Source of the DNA: Anastrepha obliqua
Taxonomy: Eukaryota > Arthropoda > Insecta > Diptera > Tephritidae
Reading direction: 5' to 3'
DNA: 64,000 bases
Assembly: GCF_027943255.1 (NCBI RefSeq)
Contig: NC_072893.1
Coordinates: 24,388,001 to 24,452,000, forward strand
Shown here piece by piece: positions 10,851 to 20,740 of the stretch (position 1 is the stretch's first letter; each line of letters begins with the position of its first letter). A program made the position numbers and the translations under genes. The notes under the pieces were generated by a model, which saw nothing but the letters and a program-made list of their open reading frames with translations, was not told the DNA's origin and ran no database searches.

Positions 10851-11345
10851 AATGAAATGGCTTGAAATGAAATGAAATAAAATAAAAAAATTTAAAATAA
10901 GGTACAAAATAAAATGAAGTAAAATATAGTAAGAGAAATTAAAAAAAATAAATAAATTAAAACAAAATTAAATAAAATAAAAAGAGAAAAAAAAAACATA
11001 AAATATAAAATTTAAAAAGTATAAATAAAATGAAATAAAATAATGTAAAATAATATCAAGTAAAATAAATTATATTAATATTATATAAAATAAATTGAAG
11101 AAAAAATACAATAAAATAGCATAAATTAGAAAAAAGAAAATTTAAATAAAATTAACAAAAATAAGAGAAATTAAAATAAAATAAATTAAAAGAAAATAAA
11201 ATAAAACGAATTAAAAAAATATATTCAAAAAAAAAAAAATTTAATTAATATAAATTAAATAAATCAGATTAAAAAATAAATAAATTGAAAAAAAAGTTAA
11301 ATTAAATTAAATTAAGCTAAATAATATAAAATAAGGTATAAAATA
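10850..11345. repeat. Degenerate TAAAA-derived low-complexity region
   Basis: The sequence is almost pure A/T with mutated TAAAA, TGAAA and TTAAA units. I see no gene or element. It seems to be an old, diverged extension of the pentamer array. Confidence 0.8.
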
Positions 11346-12085
11346 AAGTGGGATTTGGAATCTTTTCCAATTCCCCTCACATCAATCTGTCATTTAGATT
11401 ACCCGACTACTGTAGTGTATTCCAAGCGGAAGTATGCGCTATCTGGTATACTGCGAAAACTATCTTAAAAAAAGAGAATATCACTAGAGGATATCCGCTT
11501 TTTCACTGACAGTCAAGCGGCCGTTCGAGCATTCAGCTCCTCTTATACCTACTCAGATATGGTGCGATCCTGTCTCTTATCTCTCAACGAGATAAGTGTT
11601 CAGAATTCTGTCCAAGTTATCTGGATACCGGGTCACAGTGGATTCGAAGGTAACTGCAAAGCTGATGAGCTCGCAAGAGCTGGAGCTGCGCAATAAAAAG
11701 TTAGTAACTTACCCACAATCCACATTCCGCTCTCAATATGTAAAATGATCATTGATCGAGAATTTCACAGCATTGCTGATCGGAGGTGGCGAGTGGAAAC
11801 TACTTGCATTACGACCAGACAAATCTGGCCATCCTACAATCTGAAACAGACAAAAACCCTTATAAGTCTTTCGAAATACGAACTAAGGCATATAATATCT
11901 CTTATCACCGGCCACTGCCTGTTGGGCACTTCTCGAAACGAATTAATACCTTTGACCAAAATCCACAATAAAAATCTCGGTTAGGTGGGGAAATCATGTA
12001 ACATAATGAGCTCCAGGGCAACACAACGGACCCAACTTGCGGTCTATGTGGCACTCCGATGCGGGGTCACCCTTAAACCAACCAA
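11346..12085 (+). mobile_element. LINE fragment with RNase H domain
   Basis: The + strand encodes FQAEVCAIWY, then after a small frameshift RFFTDSQAAVRAF (the second acidic residue of RNase H) and VIWIPGHSGFEGNCKADELA (the H-x-GN-x-AD block, with Cys where Glu is usual). Downstream come ISLITGHCLLG and a decayed CGLCGTPMRGH zinc-knuckle segment. The fragment ends in CCAACCAACCAACCAA. RNase H next to a C-terminal knuckle is typical of I/LOA-type LINEs. Frameshifts and stops make it dead. A+T pentamer-derived sequence lies on both sides. Confidence 0.8.
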
Positions 12086-12410
12086 CCAACCAAATTAAAA
12101 TAAATTGAAATAAAATAAAATAAATTTAAATACAATAAAATAGAACAAATTAAAATAAAATAAGTAAAAAAAAATCGGATGAATAAAATGAGTTCGATTA
12201 AAACAAAATAAAATAAAAAGGAAATAAAGTAAAATGAATAATAATTAAATAATTGTAAACAAAAAAATAGAATAAAATAGAAACAATTAAAATCAATAAA
12301 AATAAAATAAAATGAACTGATAATTAAATATGAAAGAAGTGAAATAAAACTGAAATTAAAATAAATCAAATTAAAGCAAAATAACTTAACATTAAAAAAA
12401 TTAAAAATGT
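12086..12410. repeat. Degenerate TAAAA-derived low-complexity region
   Basis: A/T-only sequence resumes immediately after the CCAACCAA end of the LINE fragment and resembles the block before it. The 98-codon minus-strand Phe/Tyr/Ile frame here is a repeat artefact. Confidence 0.75.
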
Positions 12411-12656
12411 TGTGGCCTTAATCCATTCACAATTCCTGCCCCTAAGCCTCTTAAGTCTACACTCTATTCTGCATGCATAACTTTAACCTTTCCGTTCCTG
12501 AATAAGAATTTTACCCCGTTAAAAAAAAGCTATACAGCTAAGTTATGCTTCAGCAGACGATGGTATGTATGTATGTATTTACGCATAATAAGCACTCGTA
12601 TCCCGTTTTTGTTGATTACCCGAACGCCTCCTCCAATTTGCGACGTGTGCCTTCGT

Positions 12657-12705
12657 GTTGTTCCATAAATGGGCAACCTACAGTTTTACGCCGCCTCCGA
12701 ACGAG
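12657..12705 (-). mobile_element. Small fragment of the tRNA-derived SINE
   Basis: GTTCCATAAATGGGCAACCT and the following TACAGTTTTACGCCG..CTCCGAACG align with the body of the SINE at 63605-63930 (GTTCCACAAATGG...TACAGTTTCAAGCCGACTCCGAACG). Only about 50 bp is recognisable. It lies in the last intron of the protease homologue. Confidence 0.45.
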
Positions 12706-12947
12706 CCACCAACTCATGACGAAAAAGTTAAAGCATGCTTGCGACGGACTAATAGGCAGCCCCTCTGTTGGGGCAAACCCCAATTTTCCACTTTGCAAGC
12801 ATTCACCCGAAACTTCAGCTTGAGTGAATGATTTAAATAAGTCTAGAAATTTCGTTACAAATGCCATATTTTTACCCCCATTTTCCCCCCCCCTAAATTT
12901 CCCTCAAGCTATTAACGTTTATATTTTTATTTACCCCTCCATTTCAG

Positions 12948-13334
12948 CAAATTCCCTATACCCAGCTCATGTCGCTGAATGCTACACAGTTGAGTGACGC
13001 GCCATGTGTGGATAAGTTTGGCTCCCTCTACGGACCGGATATGGTGTGCATGGGCTATCAACATCTACTAAAAGAAGCTGCTTGTGAGCAAGACGCTGGT
13101 GCACCTTTGGTCCAAAACAATCAGCTGCTGGCGCTCACCGCAATTCAGAGCGTCGACTGCAAACGGAGTCTACAACCAACTGCTTTCGTCGATGTCGCTC
13201 ACCACAGCAAGTGGATCTCGGAGCAAATAGGCGAAGGCACAAATTGTAATAGTTCCATATGGGGTACATTGGCTTTCTTAATCTTCACAGTTTGGACGGC
13301 GCGGCGTACGAAATGGTTCAAATTTTTTCCTTGA
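12948..13334 (+). CDS. Serine protease homologue, last exon with hydrophobic tail
   Basis: The acceptor is TCCATTTCAG (ends 12947), phase 0, matching exon 3. The exon encodes DAPCVDKFG...DMVCMGY (the C168-C182 pair), then CEQDAGAPLV in place of CxGDSGGPLV, so Ser195 is Ala and the flanking glycines are altered, and VDC for Cys220. It then has the usual terminal helix VAHHSKWISEQI. Unlike ordinary trypsins it continues with a hydrophobic stretch, IWGTLAFLIFTVW, and a basic end, suggesting membrane anchoring or a lipid-anchor signal. The stop is at 13332-13334 and an AATAAA signal lies at 13436. Exons 2-4 together give 301 residues. Confidence 0.87.
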   Translation, partial: QIPYTQLMSLNATQLSDAPCVDKFGSLYGPDMVCMGYQHLLKEAACEQDAGAPLVQNNQLLALTAIQSVDCKRSLQPTAFVDVAHHSKWISEQIGEGTNCNSSIWGTLAFLIFTVWTARRTKWFKFFP

Positions 13335-13435
13335 AGGAAAATTCTGACGGGAGAAATTAGTTTTTAGTTAGTTAAGATTAAGTGTAGTTTGTTGGTTTTG
13401 AAACTAATCGTACCAAAGTTTTAGGTTAGGTTAAG

Positions 13436-13441
13436 AATAAA
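13436..13441 (+). terminator. Polyadenylation signal of the protease homologue
   Basis: A perfect AATAAA lies about 100 bp after the stop codon of the last exon, in the orientation of the gene. This spacing is usual for a short fly 3' UTR. Confidence 0.6.
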
Positions 13442-14108
13442 CGAATTAAGGCTGAATTTTGTAATGCTGAAAATTTTAATTTTTCTTATACATACATATT
13501 TTTGAATGTCGAATTGGATCTTATGCTGTGTTTTTGCAACACTTTTACTCACCGATATTCAACAGGGATAGAAGTAATGAGCATAAATGATTAATTTTTA
13601 ACTCGAGTTAACATCAGAGTCTCGTATTTCATGTATTTTGTTCCATTTGGTGTGAACAGCTCTTAAGCGATTTGATTTTGATTTTAGCATATTTTTATTT
13701 TGAGCAACTGGTTTGAGGCTAAACTTAACTCGAGAATTTTTTATGCCCAGATTTTAACCCAAGTTAAGATTTATGCCGATGTAGGGAAAATGCGTAAGTA
13801 CATACATTTCGTGTAAGTTCGTTAACTGGGCCTAAGAAAGGGCTTTTCATATGCATCGGTACAATTTACCCGCATATTTTTTGCCTTGTTTGTGATAATT
13901 TTGATAAACGAAATGTGCATTTTTATAGATGTAAGTAAAAATAATAAATGTTATAGTTATTAAGTATGAAGTTGAATCGATTACATATTTTTTTAGTGAA
14001 ATAAACTTGAATTCCAAATACGAAAAGCTATGCAATTATTTCCAAAAATCTTTTAAAAAGTAGCTTTAGCTTCAGTGCTTTTCACAGTTCACCTTAGCCA
14101 ACGTAAGT
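13442..14108. other. Intergenic sequence after the protease homologue
   Basis: I see no gene or repeat of note. The short minus-strand frame at 13847-14035 has no domain character. Confidence 0.5.
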
Positions 14109-14109
14109 A

Positions 14110-14939
14110 AATGGTGATTTTTTAAGAGATATAGGAAAGTTTCTGAAATTTGTATTTAAATCGATAGTACAGTCCATATAATTTAATGTTTGAAGATTAT
14201 TTCATGCAAATGTTGACCGCTTCAAATGGTCCATCTGCTTAGTCCAATTTTGGCATACTCTTTCCAATGTTTCGGCCGGTATCTCACATATAAATGCTTA
14301 ATGTTGTCTTCCAATGCGTTGATTGAAGCAAGCTTGTCTGAATAGACATGAGCTTATTTACGTACCCATTGATCCAAAAATGGGCTCCGCGCTGAACACA
14401 ATTTATCGATAAAAAATTGGATCTTCGACCAACTTTCCACGAGCCCATTCACCAAAAATGCTGCGTTGCAGTAGATCGTTCGGCTTCAATTCTTGCACCA
14501 GCTGTATTTTGAAAGGCTTCACACCTAAATCCTTTCGCAAAATTTTCCACGTTGTTGAGTAACAGAGGCCCAATTGCTGCGAACGGCGACGAATCGATAA
14601 TTGATGCTCATCATTAACACTGGCCGATAAGCGTGTTGGTGGTTTGATGTCCAATAATGTAAATTTGGTTCTAAATTTAGTCACAATAGCTCGAATAGCC
14701 GCTTCAGTGGGTCAATTAAACTGACCATAAAATGGAAGAAGCGCGCGATAAACTTTCTTAACAGAACACGCATTTTTATAATAAAATTCAATGATTTGCA
14801 AGCGTTGTTCGTTTGTAAGACGACTCATGGTTAAATTATAGACCAAATTGAAGATGTTTGACAGTGAAACAAAACACTAAACGTGCGTCAGCTGTTTAAA
14901 CCAACTGTTTAAAAAGATAATAGCTAAAAAATAACCCGT
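14110..14939 (-). mobile_element. Internally deleted mariner relative (DUF4817 type)
   Basis: The element is bordered by TA (14108-14109 and 14940-14941). Its left end, GGTGATTTTTTAAGAG, matches the left end of the element at 24402. On the minus strand the transposase N-terminus (LTNEQRLQIIEFYYKNACSV) lies near 14825, and the second helix-turn-helix region includes IRRRSQQLGL and LVQELKPNDLLQRSIFGEWA (14684-14403 frame). The DDE core is missing: the coding sequence jumps from IVFSAEPIFG to the last 40 or so residues near the left end. It is therefore non-autonomous, at 830 bp. Confidence 0.8.
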
Positions 14940-15411
14940 TACTTGATTAAAAATGTGTGACAACTAGGCAGGAAAACTGGCGAATAAATGTTCGCAGCTT
15001 CTGCTAATATTTTACCTTAATTTCAATTAGTTAGAAGAGTCATAATCGGGCAGTTCACTTCGCAGTGAAGTTCATTGAAATATTCCGGTAAATGCATTGA
15101 AACTCACTTGGAAGTAAAACAGAGAAACTGCTCTTATATTGAAATGTACGTGAAGTCATCGACTGTAGTCATTGACATTTAGCCTAAAAGTATGCTAAAA
15201 ATTGTTTATGAAGAATTATTGAATTTGATGTTGGAAGAAAAAAGAGGTTGTCTGCAAAGTCGGTTTACTGACGATAGTTTAACGTGATAACGTCATAAGA
15301 AAATACTGATTGAATGGTTGCATTTTTCAAAAGAAAATTTTAATTTTATTTGTTTGATACATATTTTGTATGGATATAGAGAATGAGTTAACATTAACAT
15401 AACATATACTT

Positions 15412-15766
15412 TAACATAACATAACATAACATAACATAACATAACATAACATAACATAACATAACATAACATAACATAACATAACATGACATAACACAAC
15501 ACAACACAACACAACACAACACAACACAACACAACACAACACAACACAACATAACATAACATAACATAACATAACATAACATAACATAACATAACATAAC
15601 ATAACATAACATAACATAACATAACATAACATAACATAACATAACATAACATAACATAACATAACATAACATAACATAACATAACATAACATAACATAAC
15701 ATAACATAACATAACATAACATAACATAACATAACATAACATAACATAACATAACATAACATAACA
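15412..15766. repeat. (AACAT)n pentanucleotide array of copy A
   Basis: About 70 pentamer units. A central block (about 15495-15550) is made of the variant AACAC, with roughly ten consecutive variant units, flanked by pure AACAT on both sides. The long Met-Leu-Cys-Tyr frames on the minus strand are translations of the repeat and not genes. Confidence 0.95.
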
Positions 15767-15768
15767 AA

Positions 15769-16510
15769 TTACCCCGTATTAAAGCACTTATCAACAGCTT
15801 TCATTTGATACCCATATTGTACATACACAACCAAAGGTTACCCGGGTCCACGTTTTGACCTATATCTCGAGACCATATCTACCAATATGTACCCAAACAA
15901 TACGGAAACCATCTTCAATACCTCCTTAACAATGTGTGTAAGTTTGGTTTAATTCGGTGCAAAGACCCGGCGGGTCCACGTTTTGGCATATATTTCCAGA
16001 CCCTAGTCATCAATAGGTATGAAAATTACCCCCTATTAAAGCACTTATCAACAGCTTTCATTTGATATCCATATTGTACAAACACATTCTAGGGTCCACG
16101 TTTTGGTCTCTATCTCGAGACCCTAGTCACGGAGCGGATGGAAATACTCTGAACTAAAGCATTCACCAACAGCTTCCATTTGATACCCATATTGTACATA
16201 CACATCCGAAGGTTACCCGGGTCAACGTTTTGACCTATATCTCGAGACCCTATCTACCAATAGGTATTCAAACTATACGGAAATCATCTTCAATACCTAC
16301 TTAACAATGTGTGTAAGTTTGGTTTAATTCGGTGCAAAGACACGGCGGGTCCACGTTTTGGCATATATTTCCAGACCCTAGTCATCAATAGGTATGAAAA
16401 TTACCCCGTATTAAAGCACTTATCAACAGCTTTCATTTGATACCCATATTGTACATACACATCCGAAGGTTACCCGGGTCCACGTTTTGACCTATATCTC
16501 GAGCCCTATT
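15769..16510. repeat. Tandem ~260-370 bp blocks in copy A
   Basis: The phrases TTAAAGCACTTATCAACAGC, GGGTCCACGTTTTGRCMTAT and GTGTGTAAGTTTGGTTTAAT recur three, five or more, and two times in a nested order, showing duplicated internal blocks. The same blocks occur reversed at 45940-46800 in copy B. No open frame spans them. Confidence 0.85.
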
Positions 16511-16973
16511 TCCAAAATAAAATATAATCCATGTTACTCGTGATGTAGCTTTCGAATGGTGAAAGAATTTTTAAAATCGGTCCAGTAGTTTTTGAGCCTA
16601 TTCATTACAACCAAACAAACAAAGTTTTCCTCTTTATAATATTAGTATAGATATGGTAAATATTACCATACATTTTTTCCTTCAGATATAATAAAAAAAT
16701 AATAATAATAACATTAAAACAACAGTTATTATTAACAAACTTGGTTTTATTTGAAATTCTCAAGTAAATCAAAATAATAATAATCAATAAGAAGGCATAT
16801 GCCAATACAAATACGTGAATTTATATATGTACATATGCGCATATACATACATACATATATACGCTCACTTAAGTAGGGGAGAGCAAGATGTCGAACGTTG
16901 CCGTTCGTTTGCTTTGTTTGCTTTGTCGTTCCTTCCGCTCTTTCGCTTGCAGTTCATTCAATGCAATGAGCAA

Positions 16974-17343
16974 GGTAACTACATATGAGCAAGGTAACTA
17001 CATATGAGCAAGGTAACTACATATGAGCAAGGTAACTACATATGAGCAAGGTAACTACATATGAGCAAGGTAACACTAATATGAGCAAGGTAACTACATA
17101 TGAGCAAGGTAACTACATATGAGCAAGGTAACTACATATGAGCAAGGTAACTACATATGAGCAAGGTAACTACATATGAGCAAGGTAACTACATATGAGC
17201 AAGGTAACTACATATGAGCAAGGTAACACTAATATGAGCAAGGTAACTACATATGAGCAAGGTAACTACATATGAACAGTAATGAGCAAGGTAACACTAG
17301 TATGAGCAAGGTAACGGCAATGAACAGTAATGAGCAAGGTAAC
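16974..17343. repeat. Minisatellite, 18-20 bp unit, in copy A
   Basis: About 18 units of ATGAGCAAGGTAACTACAT (19 bp), with occasional 20-bp units ending ACACTAAT and short end variants. The core GAGCAAGGTAAC is invariant while the spacer changes. Copy B carries the same core with other spacers. Confidence 0.95.
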
Positions 17344-17404
17344 GACACATTTTTTCGTGCGTGCAGCCTGTTAAATCGAATTATAAGACGTTATCACGTC
17401 AAAA

Positions 17405-17635
17405 TGTTGTGAAATTATCGACGCGCATGACATCCCTGTAGGAAAATTCGCTGACATCTAAAAATTCTTCTGCTCATCTCTCTCAGTGATGTCCTAGAAA
17501 GGGTCAATTATTTCCACGTTTCCATTATTCAATACTTCTGAATTGCTCTTTAGTATTGCGAGAGTATCCCTTCCCTGCTTTGCGACAGCACACAATCACA
17601 AGGAGAAGCTCAGGAGTGAAGAGCTAAGGCCAAAA
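17405..17635. other. Non-coding sequence
   Basis: I see no gene. The stretch separates copy A from a LINE fragment and may hold upstream LINE debris, but no motif is clear. Confidence 0.4.
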
Positions 17636-17639
17636 GAGT

Positions 17640-17935
17640 TTAGCTAGCACCAAACTATAGGGAGAAATCCTTATTGGGTGGGGTACAATTAAAAGAGATT
17701 TAGAAAATGTTTAAGATTGCAGATTGCGCAGTCATCTGCACAGTGTTGGGGTATGGTCCACTGGCTCTTGTCGTTTCTGCGACCAATCTCTGGAGACTCC
17801 AGTGCGCTTTCTTCTTCAGAGTAACGCTACAGCGCGAAGAAGGTTGAGACATCTCGGCCGATTGCAGGCGAAAGAAAGTCACATACGCTCAGTCCCAACC
17901 AACTCTGCCTTAAAAAAATATTAAATGCAGTGAGT
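17640..17935 (+). pseudogene. LINE fragment, C-terminal zinc-knuckle region
   Basis: The + strand frame from 17724 reads LHSVGVWSTGSCRFCDQSLE then ARRRLRHLG. This has the form of the C-terminal knuckle of I/R1/LOA-type elements (CRFC...ETPxH-LLxxC), but the third and fourth ligands are altered, as expected of a relic. No RT is attached. Confidence 0.6.
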
Positions 17936-18257
17936 TTGAATTAGGTACTGTGATGAGTTGAGGCCACAAAAGACAATGAGCTCGAAGTGAAAACTTCAAA
18001 TGGAATCTAACGTAATGTCGAAGAAAGCCTTCCAGAAGAGATTAACTTCAAATTACAAAAATACTTTGCAAGACAAATCGTTTCGTTCATAATTATTAGC
18101 GAACATAGATTTTTGGTATATTTTCTTTTTTTTTGGAAGAAAAATAATAACGTAATTTGTATGACCTCACTTCAGCACAGAAATGCATCAAAATTTAAAA
18201 CTTTTTATTCAAAGTATTTCGAAATATTCTGGGTATATAATTTTATAGTTTATTCCA
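17936..18257. other. Non-coding sequence
   Basis: I see no gene; AT-rich, between a LINE relic and a maT-like element. Confidence 0.45.
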
Positions 18258-19290
18258 CTTAATCCTACCATAAGTTCTGTTACAAGTTAAGTCCGTTATA
18301 AATATGAAATTATAATGCAGTTAGTTTTATTTAATTATGTAAATATTAATTTTTAATTTTCACTCGAAATGGTCTCCATTTGCTTTTACACAAACCTTCA
18401 AATGATTAGGCCATTCAGCTGTTGCAGCTCGCACGGTTTTCATGAAGATTGACTCGAACCCCAGATTATTTGAGACTCTCCAAATTTCTGTGAGGCCCTC
18501 AACAGGCCATGCTCTCCAATTTTGAATATAAACTGTAGTCCAATAGATTCAGATCTCGGCTTCCAGACGGCCAATCTTCTGCGAGTATGAACCCAGGAAA
18601 GTTGTTGTTTAGCCACTGCTGTGTGGTTTTTGACTTATGGGCTGGAGCGGAATCTTGCTGGAAGATCCAACGCTCTCCATTGAAGAGAGTTCTGCTCAAC
18701 TGCTTCACCACGCCTTCTAAGACATTCTACTTATCCTCCTGGTACACTGTTGCCCCGGTCTTAACCTCTTTTGGAGGTTTTGGAACAACGTTTTTTGCGT
18801 CTTTAGAAGTTTCAGAATAGATTTTGTCGTTTTGCTTATTAAAAACCTCTGCAACAGTGAAAATTTTCTCATCCGTAAGAAGAATATTTTCATGACCGTT
18901 GACCGCGTGCCCACGATGAAGCTGCTTGCATCTGTCGAGTCTAGTTTTCTTCAAGTGCGTTGTCAAAAGATGACCAGTTGAGTGTAGGAAGGCTTTCATG
19001 TGAAGATCATCTCTAATTTGTCTTGACATGGATCTGTTGGATACATTAATTTCCCAGGACATGATTTTCTGATTCTTAAGTAGACTTCTGCGAATTCTTT
19101 CTCGAACGGCTTTTATGGCTCCACTGGTTCGAACCCCGCGAGGACGACGACGGCTTTTTTTGGGGAAAACGATTGATCGTGCGGTAAACAAACATTCTCG
19201 AAATACTACGTTTTTTCAGCAATTTTAAATTTTTAAATGCGCTCTTAGGCGGCAAGAAAATCGGCAACGTCGCAAACAAGAACAATCGTC
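18258..19290 (-). mobile_element. maT-like Tc1/mariner element, broken transposase
   Basis: The low-coordinate end, CTTAATCCTACCATAAGTTC then TTACAAGTTAAGTCCGTTAT, matches the ends of the elements at 38.0-40.7 and 51.1-52.3 kb. On the minus strand the transposase reads, in pieces: an N-terminal helix-turn-helix with the basic linker RRRPRGVRTSGAIKAVRERI, then GHENILLTDEKIFTVAEVFN (first D), then FQQDSAPAHKSKTTQQWL (second D), and DWPSGSRDLNLLDYSL (third D). The spacing and wording resemble the maT (DD37D) group. Frameshifts and stops disrupt it, and the 5' terminal repeat is not visible near 19300. Confidence 0.75.
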
Positions 19291-20160
19291 AAAAATCAAC
19301 GCGCCTTAGAGTGATTTTATTGTACTAAAATTTAATAGGCTATAAAACTCAATATTTTGAAGTTTCGGTTTAGAAAATTAAAAATTTTGATGAAGAATAA
19401 ATTAAATTTCTTAAATTTTTGTGAATTTTGTACAAAGTTTGAAGCTTTAAGTTACATGGTTTTTGTTCCAAAATGCATTATACTTTTGTAAAAAAATAAT
19501 AAAGTAAATAGATTTATAAAATAAATTTAAATTTTATAAATAAATTTAAAAATTATAAATAAATTTAAAATTAAAAATAAATTTAAATTTATGTAATTAA
19601 TTAATTTTAAATTTTACAAATTTATAAAATAAATTTTAATTTAATAAATTTTTTAAAAAAAACAAAAAAATTGTTCAAAATTGGCAACTCATCACACTTC
19701 TATTATTTTGAACCCAGCTGTACATATATTTTTCATTGACCAAATCGGCTGCTCGCGTTGATACGCATTTCTCAGTATTTCTGTAAGCACAGCTGCCGAA
19801 GGTCACCAGTTCAAAAATTATTTAGTATCCACAAACAGCAAACTTGGTTTGACAGTTTCTTTTTACATACACACACACATACAAACATAAATATATATTA
19901 CCATATATCAGCACGAACAAGAGGAAGAAAAGTGCAAAACAACATTTGGTAATCAAGCGGAGAAAAAAGCAGACACGATTTTCACTTGTAAATGTTCATC
20001 TAATTATGTATTTTTCAATTTATACTTACAAGCATACGTTCATACATACCCAGTTGGAAATTGGCGCTTGCAGTCAGCATCAAATCACAAAAAACTATAA
20101 CCCAAAAATTGTTTTTCAGATAAGGATGCGGAAATCGTCGCAAGCGTGGTCCTCAAGCCA
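19291..20160. other. AT-rich non-coding sequence
   Basis: Very A/T-rich, with TAAATTTAAATTTTA-type runs at 19500-19660. I see no gene. The frames at 19758-20167 contain CA/CATA repeat translations and look spurious. Confidence 0.5.
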
Positions 20161-20164
20161 TATT

Positions 20165-20740
20165 TGATTCGGTTCATCTTTCTTCTAGCGTCCTCAGTGT
20201 CCCGAGCTGTCATATCACTATATCGTCCGCGTATCCCACTAGATATGTATCTTCTATGCTCAATATCTCATCGTAGCTCAGATTCCAGAGATCAGGGCCG
20301 AGAATAGATCCTTGAGCTGGGCCAGACGGTATCGCTTTTGTTTTCTGACCATCTGGTGTGTCATACATCAGTTCACGCTCACTTAGGTAGCTCTGGAGAA
20401 TCCTTAGCAGGTATGCAGCTATTCGAAACCTTTCTCGTAGTGCCTTTATAATGTCTATCCATCGTAGGCGACATCAAGCGTTGCCAGGACGGTGAAGCGG
20501 TTCGGGTAGTGGCGTCATCGTTGAGCGCTGCTTACCACCTCCTATATTGCGTCAAGGGTTGATTTTCTGCGTCGGAAACTGTATTGCTTTGCTAACAACC
20601 CTCCTGCACTCTCAACAGACTCTGCAAGTCTACGCTGTATGAGATTCTCAAGCAATTTTCCGGCGCTGTCTAGCAAACAAAGCGGACACCAAACTGACGG
20701 TTGCGCTGTGTCACTCTTACCCTTACCGATCAGCATCAGT
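20165..20740 (-). pseudogene. R1-type LINE reverse transcriptase fragment
   Basis: Minus-strand frames give LIGKGKSDTAQPSVWCPLCL then LDSAGKLLENLIQRRL and QYSFRRRKSTLDAI. This is the motif order of the RT fingers in R1-clade elements (PK.GK....S.WRPI.LL.T.GK..E and Q.GFR.G.ST.DAI). Stops and frameshifts continue through the palm toward 20165, and the endonuclease end is missing. Confidence 0.7.

Larger units (their letters stand above)
15238..17404 (+). mobile_element. Unclassified hairpin-ended element, copy A
   Basis: The borders were set by comparison with the inverted copy at 44815-47546; similarity begins at AAAAAAGAGGTTGTCTGCAA and stops after GACGTTATCACGTCAAAA. Near each end lies a short palindrome with a GATA/TATC loop (ACGT-GATA-ACGT left; GACGT-TATC-ACGTC right), and the two ends are inverted repeats of each other. 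In order it contains an AACAT pentamer array, repeated blocks around GGGTCCACGTTTTG, a segment ending TTATAATATTAGTATAGATA, and an 18-20 bp minisatellite. There is no protein-coding frame outside the arrays. I cannot assign it to a superfamily. Confidence 0.75.

Noticed and set aside
15293..15794. Long minus-strand frames (up to 154 codons) rich in Met-Leu-Cys-Tyr-Val
   Set aside because: They translate the AACAT/TTATG array in all three frames, since a five-base repeat has no stop in any of them.
16974..17343. Possible CRISPR array
   Set aside because: Units are 18-20 bp with no unique spacers, and the DNA is eukaryotic. It is a minisatellite.
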